Shown one piece after another: positions 20,619 through 31,535 of a stretch of DNA of 64,000 nt (position 1 is the first letter of the stretch; every line of letters starts with the position of its first letter). This DNA is from Watersipora subatra (Eukaryota > Bryozoa > Gymnolaemata > Cheilostomatida > Watersiporidae): positions 58,268,749 through 58,332,748 of the forward strand of contig NC_088717.1 in the NCBI RefSeq assembly GCF_963576615.1, given 5' to 3'. Below the pieces are notes generated by a model. The model made no database searches, was not told the DNA's origin, and saw only the letters and a list, made by a program, of their open reading frames with translations. The position numbers were made by a program, and so were the translations under genes.

Positions 20619-20924
20619 CTGTAATATAGTACAATGTAATATAAGACAAGCTGTCATGGATCCTAAACAGGTGTAAGCGCTCTTCAAACTTGCACAGACA
20701 GCAGAAAACAGGTGGATCGAATGTTAAATGTTTGTTTTTTGCAAGAAAATTAAAAGCATTAAATGTAGGGATGACTGAGAACTATGCGAAAGATATAAAA
20801 TTGTTTTTGTTAAAATGTCAATAGATCTGTTTTTAGTTCTGTAATGTTCGTCTTCACATAATTTCAAATATTTATGTAGAGCAGTAGAGGTGATGATAAG
20901 TGAAGGTTGGACTGTACCATATTT

Positions 20925-21470
20925 GTGAGGTATATTATTGTACCATGTCTGTGAGGTATATTACTGTACCATGTCTGTGAGGTATGTTACTGTACCATAT
21001 CTGTGAGGTATATTACTGTACCATGTCTGTGAGGTATTATTACTGTACCATGTCTGTGAGGTATATTACTGTACCATGTCTGTGAGGTATATTACTGTAC
21101 AACATCTGTACCATATCTGTACCACATCTGTACCACATATGCACCATATCTGTACCACATCTGTACCATATCTGTACCACATCTGTACCACATCTGTACC
21201 ACACCTGTACCATATCTGTACCACATCTGTACCATATCTGTACCACATCTGTACCACATATGCACCATATCTGTACCACATCTGTACCATATCTGTACCA
21301 CATCTGTACCACATCTGTACCACACCTGTACCATATCTGTACCACATCTGTACCATATCTGTACCACATCTGTACCACATATGCACCATATCTGTACCAC
21401 ATCTGTACCATATCTGTACCACATCTGTACCATATTTGTACCACGTCTGTATCATATCTGTACCATTGTG
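20925..21470. repeat. compound minisatellite (26-bp and 11-bp units) in PGAP2-like A
   Basis: About seven copies of a 26-bp unit (GTACCATGTCTGTGAGGTAT..) pass into about 34 copies of 11-bp units TACCACATCTG / TACCATATCTG. A motif TACCACATATGCACC recurs at 21131, 21252 and 21373, so eleven 11-mers form a 121-bp higher-order repeat. Minus-strand ORFs reading WYRCGTDMVQ are an artefact of the periodicity. Confidence 0.95.
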
Positions 21471-21525
21471 TTGTTGAGTTCTTGACTCAACTTACATATC
21501 TCCGACTTGTACACATCTGACTTAC

Positions 21526-21596
21526 CATCCTGCTTTTAGTATCCTTAACAAGTGATGCTTGGAGGAGAATGGTACCAGCCATGTATAACAGTGATG
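21526..21596 (-). CDS. PGAP2-like protein A, internal transmembrane exon
   Basis: Minus strand, 71 nt, acceptor TTCATAATAG, donor AGGATG|GTAAGT, phase 1 to phase 0. It encodes ASLLYMAGTILLQASLVKDT, comparable with human PGAP2 [20 protein letters not shown]. Phases join precisely with the exons at 22560 and 20618. The plus strand also reads open with splice-like ends, but only the minus strand matches a known family. Confidence 0.65.
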
Positions 21597-22559
21597 CTAT
21601 TATGAAGGTGAGAAATGAAGATTTGTGAAGGCCTAAAAATAAAAACAATTACCTTCATCCAAATTTACAAACTTGATCACTAAATTAATTCACAGTATGA
21701 AATTGCCCTTCAAGAATCAAATAAATATCTTCATATTGTTGAACAAAAACATAAAAATGCGAGCTATATTTTTTGCTGGGGCACTCCAGTTTTTTTGACA
21801 GGATTAAAATGGTGTAGCTATATCACTATTAGCGGATGCTTCGCAATACAGTTGACAAAGCTGAAACTTTGCAAATGAGAGACAAATTAGGTATGTTGCC
21901 AAGAGGTTGTTATGAAAAACAACCTACAGTGATAGCAACCACCATGTTACCAAAGTCTACGCAGGTAACTCAATCTAATTATGCTCATCAGTAACCAAGT
22001 GTGTGCAATATGACGTCATCTGAGTCTATCAAAAGACTAGTTGATCATGAAATTTTACTCAAAGAGGAATCACATATCTGGGGGGCTAGTAGGTAAACCT
22101 TAGATAGAACTACTAATCCACTCCCTATGAGTAGACAGTTTGCTACAAGTAATTCCTGGCTATTTGAGCAGACCAACATCAGTAATGTAGAATGTTGATT
22201 TCAATCAAACTTAGAATATAATTGAAATTATATATATATAGACAGGAGACAATATTAGCAGTTAAAGTAAATGGTTTTAACTGTAACAAAACAATATAAA
22301 CACACTATAAATGTATTCATGCTATGTCGCTATTTTCAGCAGAAGTGTTGCCATGTGAGAAAAAAATCCAAATGAGTAGTGACATTTGGATGCACTTTAA
22401 TAGAATAAAAAATATGGTTCACACAAAGTGAACATAAAGATAAGTTATGCGTTAAAGAGAGAAAATTGTCTCATACAATGACATCGATAGCTAAAAAAAT
22501 ACCGCAAAAATTGGTGAAAGACTGTCATGAGGCTCAAAAATGGGTAAAAGTCAACTAAC
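21597..22559. other. PGAP2-like A intron
   Basis: Conserved with unit B (55579-57409) except that B carries an extra MITE. No other feature recognised. Confidence 0.5.
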
Positions 22560-22699
22560 CGAAATTAGATGCGGAGCTGACCAGCGTGAGAAGGAACAGT
22601 GCAGTTATTTCTACCATTTTCAATATAACACATGCGATGATGTAGATGGAGTTATCTTGTCTCCACCTAAGTAGTACATATTTGTATAAAGGTAAGCCA
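22560..22699 (-). CDS. PGAP2-like protein A, exon with VEITALFLLTLVSS
   Basis: Minus strand. Donor AATTTCG|GTTAGT, outgoing phase 1. Reads LLRWRQDNSIYIIACVILKM then VEITALFLLTLVSSASNF, matching human PGAP2 [22 protein letters not shown]. In copy B the exon is preceded by GCATTAG|CTGG; copy A has GCATAAACTGG at the same place, so the acceptor AG is lost and an in-frame TAA lies just upstream. The exon start in A is therefore uncertain and the copy may be a pseudogene. Confidence 0.65.
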
Positions 22700-23071
22700 G
22701 TTTATGCAGCAGCCTTTAGCCCATAAATCTGTCTTGTGATCAAAGAAACATCTGAGGCAAGAAGAACATATAGTTTACTCTACAAGTTCAAACAACCTCT
22801 TACAGCAATTTATTTAAGAAACTATCATAAAAATGCATATGGCATGCATATAAACTAATGTGAAGAATTTTGCTTCATTCTATAGGTTTTGTGTCTAGAT
22901 AAAGATATTATTTTACTACAAAATATGTATGGCAGTTTTGCATATAGTAAAAATTATCTACCATGTTGCTTCAATTTTGTTGTGAAACTCTGCAGCTGCT
23001 ACAGTACGTGTCTGACGCCAGAACTTTGAGGCAGCCAGTTACTAACAAACACCGATACCTAACCAGGCAAC

Positions 23072-26000
23072 TGTTTTAGTAAGTAGTAATTTGGAGTTGT
23101 CTATGCCTATGCAATTATACTCATTGTATTGGAGTTGTCATACCATTATATGCATTGATGTTTTGATTAAAATAAAGATTGCACGGTAACACATCGTGGT
23201 GGCAGCGCGAACATTTTGTAAATTCTGATTTGTAATAAATAATCTGGTGCAATCGAGTATGTCTAAGCTGAATCCTCCTAATTTCGACTTTGCTGATGCC
23301 AGTAAGTTCACAGAGTGGATGAACACTTTTAATTTGTACCGCCTTGTCTCTAAGCTGAATAAAGAGGATGGTGAGGTGCAAGTGGCGATGCTCTTGTAAC
23401 TAATGGGGAGAGAGGCAAAAACGATATTCAGCTGCTTTTCATTCAATAAAGCTGGAGATAAGAAAAGCTATGCTAAAGTAAGTCGGATGTTTATTGATTA
23501 CTTTACTTCACAGAAGAATTTGATACATCTAAGATCTCTCTTTCCTTCAAGGTCACAAACCCCACAGGAGTCGAGTGAGAATTACATTAGATAATTGTAT
23601 AAACTTGCTGCTGATGCAGAATTCGATAACAAGGACGAACAAATACGAGAAAGATTAGCGGTTGAGATAATGGACAGAGAACTATCTCGAAAGCTACAGC
23701 TAGAGGCTGATCTAAAATTAGCTAAAGCTATAATGATGATCAAACAGACCAAGCAAGTGTAGTCAGAAATGTGCAGGTAGGAAGTGTTAGCAATAAGTCA
23801 ACAAAGACCTGCTGAGAATGATGAATTGAGAACTGGTGGAAAAGGTAAACATGGCAGAAAGGGCCATTCACAGAAAGCTGACCCGACTAATCACAAGTGT
23901 AAACGCTGTGGTAAAAGTCATCCACCAAAGAAAAATCCTGCGTACGATTCACAATGCTATAAATGCAATAAGGACATTGGGCATCATGTTGTTTTACCAA
24001 GCTTAATGACAGTAATCAAGGACAACAACAACAACAGAGGAGCAGCAACGAGGTTGCAACCCATACTATTACTAGCAACAACAGTCCCAGAGACTATTAT
24101 TATTTCTGCGACACAATGAAAGTTGAAGAGGACCTACAAAAAACGGACGACAATCAACCTTGGTATTTAGAGCTACGTACAATTTGATGATGTACCTATC
24201 CAATTCAAGATTGACACGGGAGCAGATGTCACAGCGATGACCGAGGACTCATATAGTTTGTTGAATGTAAAACCTGACTTGAAACCTCCTGACATACAGT
24301 TGAGTAGTGCTAATAGTTCAATGGTTGTATTAGGATGTTGTCATGTCAATGCTGTATTACAGGGCAAATCTTACTGTATCAAAGTTTACGTTAGTGTCAC
24401 AGTAACCTTTTTGTCGAGGTCTGCTGCAATCAACATGCATTTATTAGCTCGTGTCAGAGAGCTAGGCATGCTAAAAGGATTTGTGGCTCATATACAGACC
24501 ATTGAGAATGTAAAACCTGTGGCGGTACCTACGCCTAGGCGAGTTCCTTTTCCTGTTGTCTAGGGTTGATCAAGCCATTGATCACATGCTGGAGGACAAT
24601 GTGATTCGTGCAGTAACTGTGAGCCAACAGAATGGTGCTCAAACATTGTTCCGCATATATGTGTAGATTTCAGAGCAGTAAACATGGCTGTAAAACGTGA
24701 ATTTTACCTTATTCCAAGCTTTGACGAGCTAGCAACTAAATTTGGGGGTGCAACTAGACGCCAAATCGGGTTATTACTAGATCTGCTTAGATGAAAAATC
24801 GCAAAAGTTGGCCACATTTATTACCCACAGAGGTAGATTTTCCTTCAATCGGCTTCCATTTGGAATTACAAGTGCTAGTGAGGTGTTTCAGCGTGCAATG
24901 GAGTCACTGCTGCTTGGTGTGAGTGGGGTGGTTGTTTATCAGGACGGTGTTGTCATGTTTGGGAGAACAATTGAAGAATACGATGCTAGACTAAAGCAGG
25001 TGTTGAGTAAAATAACCTCATTTGGTCTTCGGTTGAACAAAAGCAAATGTCAATATAGGGGACAATCAGTAGTTTCTCGGGCACATATTTAGTGAGTCAG
25101 GTGTATCCATAGATCCTGACAAGGTTAGGGTAATAGAAAGTCTCAGCCAACTTACTGATGTAAAAAGTTTGCGTAGGGTACTTGGTGCAATAAACTACTT
25201 ACAGCGCTTTGTGCCTGGTTTGTCTACTCTAACAGCGCCGCTAAATGATCTGTTGAAAAAGGACAACTTGTGGTGTTGGGGTCCTGCTCAGCAGAGTGCA
25301 ATGACAAAGATTATCCAGCAGATCAAGAATGCAAAAACTTTGCCTTACCATGATCCAAAGAAACCAGTGGTTGTAACAGCAGATGCATCTACTGTAGGAC
25401 TAGGTGGTGTATTGATACAGGGTGATAAGAGTGTGTCATTCGCTTCCAGAACTCTGACAGATACAGGGAAGCGATACTCCAATATTGAAAGATAATTGCT
25501 TGCTTTCGTTTGGGCATGTGAGAAGTATGATCAGTATGTGCATGGTCTGCAACAGTTCGAGTTACACACAGATCACAAACCATTGATTCTATTGATAAAT
25601 GGGAATGACATCAACAAGGCACCTATTAGATTTCAAAGGTTACTCATGTGGTTATGAGGTATAACCCAGTTGCCGTATATGTACCTGGTAGTAAGGTGTA
25701 TTTGCCTGATGCACAATCTAGGGGGTCTAGTGATACTGTTACAGCAGATGAAATAGCATTTTCTCAAGATATTGAATTTTATGCTAGTTCTAAGGTTGGC
25801 AATCTTCTGGCTTCTGTGAGTAGGGTAGATAAGATTAGGATTGCATCTAAGGCTGACAATGTAATTACTAGAGCTCTGCAGTATACTATACATGGCTGGC
25901 CAAACCATATCAAAGATGTAGAACCAAACCTGCACAAACTGTTTCTGTAAGGGGTTCACATTCAGCAGCTTAGGGGATGTTGCTTTACAAAACTCGCATC

Positions 26001-27600
26001 ATAGTACCTGTGACTATAAGACAAGATATACTGTCGTCTGTTCATGAAGGGCACTGGGGTGTTGGTAAATGTAGAGAAAGAGCTGGTCAATTGGTGTGGT
26101 GGCCAGGCATGTCAAAAAATATAGAAACTTTCGCTAAACTATGTGATCATTGCAATAAACATGCTAGTGCTAACCAACGTGAGCCAATGATCATAAGTGA
26201 CCCTCCACCTTCTAAATGGTATCGCATATCTACTGATTTGTTTTATCGTGAAGCTAAGAACTATCTGGTTGTGCAAGATCAGCACAGCAAGTACATTGAG
26301 GTAGTTAGCTTGCCTAGTATACATACACATATAGCAATCCAGAAGCTGATGAGCATGTTTGCTAGTTGAGCTAGTTTCAGACAATGGGCCACAGTATGCA
26401 AGTGACAAATTTAAACACTTTCTGAGGATGTATGACATTACCCATATAATGAGCAGCCCATACTACCCACAAGCAAATGGCTCGGCAGAGAGGGCAGTGC
26501 AGACTGCTAAGAAAATTCTTAGGTCTGAAAACCCAAATTTTAATAGTGTACAGGGCATCAAAAACTGGGTACTGGGTACAGCCCTAATGAAATTATGCTA
26601 GGTCGTTAAGTACGAACCAATGTTCCATGCTGTGATTCTGCACTGCACGATGTTTTGATAGACAACAAAGATGTACAAAACATAAATTGTAATATGAAGC
26701 AAATAGCTAAACAAGCTTATGATCGCACTGCTTTATCGAGACCTCTGAATGAATTAGCTGTTAGTTCAGATTTGTAGAGATGGCGAATGGTCTGACCAGA
26801 ATTATGTGGCGATCAGTAAAGCCAACACACCGAGATCTTATGTAGTAAGAGATCCAGCAACAGGCCGTCGTTTTTGCAGAAATCGTAGACAGTTACTGAA
26901 ATCTTATCATTGTAACTCGCTGGGTAGCAATATCATGAGTCACAATGATGGTGAGTCGCGTGTTCTACAGCAATCAGGTCAACGTAGTTCATATCTCAAC
27001 ACCAGTTTTATGGACTGTGAAGACGCTGAGTCATCATTACATGATAATGGCCCAGAGAATGATGGCCGAATGGAACTTCGACCTTGACGTGACATACAGC
27101 CACCTGAACGGTTTGCTGATTTTGACATGAGCCGTAGATAGGTATTTTCATTGAATAATGTTACATGTTAGCAATAGAATAATACATAGGCTGGGGTGTT
27201 GATTGCAGCAGACCTGAAACACTTTCATGTTGCATGTTACTGTTGTCATGTTTTGACTCAGTGCTCATATGGCAAAGACTCCAAAAGGTCATGATTTGAC
27301 CTACTGCCTTCATGACAATCGATGTAGAATCTCAAACTATATTGCATTTTAGTGTGATTATATTATATGAAGTATATATTCATGTTTGTGTTTTGTCTTG
27401 CATAGTTGAGTGTTTCTTACTAGTCACAATTTCAGAATACTTATAAAGTTGCTCATTTTCCTCAAAACAGGGAGATGTATTAGTAAGTAGTAATTTAGAG
27501 TTGTCTATGCTTATGCAATTATACTCATTGTATTGGAGTTGTCATACCATTATATGCATCTATGTTTTGATTAAAATAAAGATTGCACGGTAACACATCA
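23072..27600 (+). mobile_element. Ty3/Gypsy LTR retrotransposon with 125-bp LTRs (degenerate)
   Basis: LTRs at 23072-23196 and 27476-27600 (TG..CA, six differences in 125 bp) and a 5-bp duplication GCAAC (23067-23071, 27601-27605). The primer site TGGTGGCAGCGCGAAC follows the 5' LTR at once; the purine tract AACAGGGAGA precedes the 3' LTR. Domain order Gag, zinc knuckle, protease, RT, RNase H, integrase is the Ty3/Gypsy order. Copy B (57915) keeps the empty site. Confidence 0.95.
23259..26601 (+). pseudogene. Gag-Pol of the first Gypsy element, broken
   Basis: Gag starts MSKLNPPNFDF and continues past several stops; a cysteine-rich segment (CKRCGKSHPP..CYKCNKDIGHH) lies at 23905-23990. Protease FKIDTGADVTA is at about 24208, RT with FNRLPFGITSASEVFQRAM at about 24840, RNase H VVTADASTVGLGGVL at about 25370, and integrase with GHWGVGKCRE..CDHCNKH and [10 protein letters not shown] at 26050-26530. 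Several frameshifts and stops break it, and the RT catalytic box reads YQDG in place of YxDD. The element cannot act on its own. Confidence 0.92.
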
Positions 27601-27605
27601 GCAAC

Positions 27606-28049
27606 CATATTTAAAACATGACCTACAGTAAGTGCAAGGTTATACTAAGAAGAGTTGAATAAAATAAAAATTGTTTTTCATTAGTTGTTTATACTTAATA
27701 AACTTTCATGTCACTTATACTTACGCCTCATTTTTACACTTAGAAACATTATTTATGCACATAGAATCACCTGATAGTTGAGATGGTGTTGTAAAAGGTC
27801 ATATAGCATACACAAACAAAGTATCGAGCTGGAGTATGGGCTACAATGCACCACCACCATACTGACTTTTGGGGTTCAAATGTTCCAGTAGCGGCACTAA
27901 TTGATGGTAGGAAATTCCAGACCTAAAGAATTACAGCAGAAAGTAGTTTCACAAGCAAAGACCGATTATTTCTTACTGTGAGCACCTTTTGAAGACTCTA
28001 ACTATTTGAACCAGTCAGCATAAATGTTACTCCCTTTAACCAGGACTAG
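27606..28049. other. PGAP2-like A intron between two insertions
   Basis: Single-copy sequence matched by 57920-58375 in unit B. No feature recognised. Confidence 0.5.
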
Positions 28050-28057
28050 GGATGTAG

Positions 28058-28887
28058 CAGCATTGATATACAGCTCCCAAGGGTAGCCGACGGCTCTCAT
28101 ATGGGCGGGGTTTAATGATGGAGCTCTGTTGAGATTGTGCTGGCCTGGGTTTTGGAGCTAGCACAATTCTCGCGGGGCGGTTGCGTTACTTTTTTAGGTT
28201 TTGGAAAACAGGACTCGCTGTTATCGTTTCATTAGCTCATTCAGTCAGTAGACCCCGCGGTTCACAATAGCAAACCCTGAATTTCTACAATGTCGGGGTA
28301 ATACCTAACCAAAATAATGGATCCATGCAAAATAAAACACTTCAAACTACCCAATTTTACTAATTTTGAAATTGGTACAGGTCGTAGTATATGCTTGAAG
28401 TTGAATATAATTTACCCAAAATTACCCGAACCGCGGCCTTTTTTCTCTAGTTTCTGATTAATATTTTGCCATCCCTAATATGAAATGACAAAGTCTTTCA
28501 TCGTTGTCACATTGTTTTACCTGGCCAATAAGATGGGACAGTAGGCAAAGCTGTGCAGTGTAGTTTTCATACTCAAAATCTAAATACAAAACCGAATTTG
28601 GGGTATTTTACGATTGTGACTATTAATATCACGAATGCTTGTGAATGGCAACTGACTGATCATAATGGTGACAATATTGGGCAACTATATTTACTTGACA
28701 ACAAAATGAAACCAACAGATCAGTAAAATAACCCCTATAGCTCATAATATTTGTAAATTTACAAGGGGCTTTATTCAGCGTATTTGTTTGTTTGGGTGCC
28801 GTGTTCGGGTTCATCCCAACAGAGCTCCATCATTAAATCCCGCCCATATGAGAGCCGTCGGCTATCCTTGGGGGGCTGTATATCATT
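28058..28887. mobile_element. MITE with 65-bp inverted ends and about 8-bp target duplication
   Basis: The ends TACAGCTCCCAAGGGTAGCC and its inverse GGCTATCCTTGGGGGGCTGTA extend for about 65 bp (CGACGGCTCTCATATGGGCG shared). GGATGTAG flanks both sides (28050-28057, 28888-28895). Unit B has the uninterrupted site (GACTAGGGTTGTAGGAAC at about 58368). The 8-bp duplication suggests a hAT-like element. Confidence 0.88.
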
Positions 28888-29156
28888 GGATGTAGGAACA
28901 TGTAATAAGAACACTAAACAATCCCTTTAATTAGCATACCTGAGAACAGCAGCATCTGAAATATCAAAACAATTACCAATATTTAATAAAACTATAAGCT
29001 CAATATACATAAAAGCAGGAAAAATATTTTGGGTGGTAGTAAGTAGGCTATTGGACAATCATGAAGTGCTTGCAAAGTTCACAATTATAGTACCTCAGAC
29101 GCATTATTTCAATTGTACACAAATGTACACATATATATCAATTATAGTTTTCTCAC

Positions 29157-29315
29157 CCTGCAATGCGTAGAATTGGAAGCCTCAAAGTTGTACAATATTG
29201 AATAAATAACGCTAAAGGCTAGGCCAACAAGGGGTGGAGAAAGTACTGCTAAGCCAAATATTTTCCAGGGCATACAAATAAAAAAATCTCTGTTACTAGA
29301 AGCTCTCGAATCCAT
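29157..29315 (-). CDS. PGAP2-like protein A, first coding exon
   Basis: Minus strand, 53 codons from ATG (MDSRASSNRDFF..), donor TGCAGG|GTGAGA, phase 0. It encodes transmembrane helix 1, LAVLSPPLVGLAFSVIYSIL, then YNFEASNSTHC, matching human PGAP2 [26 protein letters not shown] in spacing and in the THC motif. An earlier in-frame ATG at 29339 would add eight residues. The exon for the luminal loop that should follow was not located with confidence. Confidence 0.7.
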
Positions 29316-29863
29316 TTTAATTTTCAATATTCTGTTCACTACTAGAACAAATTCACTTTGAACACCTCGAAAACTTTCTTACTATCTAATAGATAAACGC
29401 ATAAAAATAAGGTCATAAGTAATAAATGCAGTAGCAGCGAAGAAAGACCAAGCTAATTTTATATGTTACAACTACATATTCATTAATCAGTTAATCAACT
29501 AAAGCAGAAACTTTACCTGCACTGGTCGTATTAGCGCTGTAGTTATCGTAAGTTTATTGCAAACCAACGGATACAGGAAAAATGATACATCGGTTCGTAG
29601 TTGTCTTTACTTGCATGCGCACTCCACGAATTTGCCGTTCATCTGCTCGGTTTCTATAGAAACAATACCTAGTCTCAAATTTCATGTCCTAGTTTTTAAA
29701 CGGCCCGTAGATATCACGACCGTTAATAGTTTATGGCAGCGATTCGTTTTATGCATTTTGTGGGAAACTAGATTTCACCAATAGTACTAGTAGTTATAAT
29801 AGTTGTTAGTATAGTTAATATCGGTTGTTAATATGTTGCTAGATAATATTGGTTGTTAGATAC
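29316..29863. promoter_or_regulatory. upstream region of PGAP2-like A
   Basis: The stretch 29540-29780 is well conserved with 60090-60300 upstream of copy B, including AAACGGCCCGTAGATATCA, so the duplication brought the likely promoter along. No core promoter motif can be assigned. Confidence 0.35.
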
Positions 29864-30288
29864 TGATATTGTTAGCACCAAGCTGCTACGATGATACACC
29901 AACCTCCCCTTTGCCACCAGCCTTCACCACCACAGCGATACACGCCCACAGCAGAATGCTGTCACCGATCTCACGGCAGTCCCTATTGCCAACCCGTAGG
30001 CAAACCAAATAAGCAGCCTCACTGCTACCCAATGGGCTCTCAAGTCCGATCTCCACAGCACAAATTGCTTGTCAGTAGAAGCACATCAATACAGATGATC
30101 AGCTCACTTGCTCTCCACTGAGCCTTCTGCCAAGCATCTGTTTAACGCCTTCTTATATAGCGAGACCTGTTAGTCCCTCGGCTTTTCTGTGAAAAGCTAG
30201 CTTCCAAAACTCTGGCTCTCCATGAAAGCCAGTCCCTGATTACTGGCTAATCACTAGGAAGCCTAAGATATTTACATAATATCCCACA
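29864..30288. mobile_element. solo LTR
   Basis: 425 bp beginning TGATATTG and ending ATCCCACA, flanked by the 5-bp duplication GATAC (29859-29863, 30289-30293). Unit B shows the empty site GTTAGATACTTCATTGC (about 60355). A TATA-like TCTTATATAGCG near 30150 fits an LTR promoter; internal sequence is absent. Confidence 0.85.
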
Positions 30289-30293
30289 GATAC

Positions 30294-30700
30294 TTCGTTG
30301 CTACAGCAGTTTTTCACTTATAGCCAACTTCAAAGCTATTGAAATTTTAGTGAATCATTACATCATTAATCAGCTACATAAAATATTGCCTGAATTTGTC
30401 CTACGTGAATTAAGCATCATAAGCATAATATCTCCTGGCTTTACATAAACAGGGCTATTTGTGTGCTTTTGTGCAGTACATTTGTTACAAAAACTATTTT
30501 GCTTACCCAACTAGTTTTCGTCTGACCTGTTAGCCAAGATTTTTTGAAAATTTAATGTCACTATTTGTCTTTCGCTGTGGCTTTGTTGTATGAGGGTCTC
30601 AGCTCAGTGTCATTTTACGTAATACTTGCAGCGCTAGTCAATAACAATTTCTTACCGCTAATATCATTTCTTTTTAGCTAATACAGAATTTAGAACTAGG
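30294..30700. other. end of duplication unit A
   Basis: Single-copy sequence matching 60360-60800 in unit B. No gene recognised. Confidence 0.5.
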
Positions 30701-30849
30701 AAATAGACAATCTAAATGCAAGTAGCTGAGATCATCTTGTGGCTATAGTACATGTATAAGATAAAGTATAAAAAGCACGTATCTGTTAGTGCAATAACCG
30801 CAAATCTGTTTCAAGTAAATATAGGCAATATACCACATTCATATAGCAT

Positions 30850-30992
30850 GAAGCAAGTGTTTATATATGCTATGTATATATACGCTGTGTATGTATATAT
30901 AGCATGTATATATATGCTATGTATGTATATTTATAGCACATATATATGCTATGTATGTGTGGATATATAGGTAGCACATATATATATGCTAT

Positions 30993-31065
<73 letters not shown>

Positions 31066-31138
31066 TATATGCTATGTATGTGTGTATATATATATATATA
31101 TGCTATGTATGTGTATATATATATATATATATGCTATG

Positions 31139-31171
<33 letters not shown>

Positions 31172-31450
31172 CTATATATTTATATATATATATATATATA
31201 TCTATATATATATATACTTAAACTTACATATACTTAAACAGAGCCATCAACACACTGTGGCTCAGCAAGGACTCACCATCAGCAAAGAGGACATCAAGTG
31301 CAGAGTATATTTATAGCACATATATATATATATATATGCTATGTATGTGTGGATATATAGGTAACACATATATATATATATATATGCTATGTATGTGTGT
31401 ATATACATATATATATATATATATGCTATGTATGTGTATATATATATATA
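30850..31450. repeat. (TA)n-rich microsatellite region
   Basis: Long TA tracts interspersed with GCTATGTATGTGTG. The runs of YIYIYI ORFs come from the repeat. It surrounds the LINE insertion. Confidence 0.9.
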
Positions 31451-31535
31451 TACTTAAACTTACATATACTTAAACAGAGCCATCAACACACTGTGGCTCA
31501 GCAAGGACTCACCATCAGCAAAGAGGACATCAAGT
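31223..31535. repeat. local duplication of LINE 5' end and (TA)n
   Basis: About 85 bp at 31223-31305 (CATATACTTAAACAGAGCCA.., to AAGTGCAGAGT) are repeated exactly at 31451-31535, each preceded by (TA)n; only the second copy continues into the LINE. Confidence 0.92.

Larger units (their letters stand above)
14321..30700. repeat. segmental duplication, unit A
   Basis: Unit A aligns along its length, in the same order and orientation, with unit B (30709-60840) apart from different transposon insertions and some deletions. Matching anchors include 14321-14470 to 30709-30860, 16746-18600 to 40485-43160, 18668-19070 to 52543-52920, 20430-22240 to 53550-56220, 22250-23071 to 57090-57920 and 27601-30690 to 57920-60800. 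It contains the last CATSPER4 exon and the A copy of the PGAP2-like gene. Confidence 0.9.

Noticed and set aside
21040-21520. ORFs repeating WYRCGTDMVQ and its plus-strand counterpart
   Set aside because: Products of the 11-bp and higher-order repeats, open in several frames on both strands.
21540-21607. Plus-strand exon-like segment SLTSDAWRRMVPAMYNSDA with acceptor and donor
   Set aside because: The opposite strand of the same segment encodes a PGAP2-like transmembrane piece with matching phases; the plus reading matches no family I know.
22995-23070. Plus-strand exon-like segment LLQYVSDARTLRQPVTNKHR with a GTAAGT donor beyond the Gypsy element
   Set aside because: In unit B it is frameshifted by a 2-bp indel and the donor is lost; no family recognised. 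The minus-strand reading (VSNWLPQSSG) is kept only as a weak candidate.
30946-31316. ORFs rich in YIYIYI
   Set aside because: (TA)n microsatellite.
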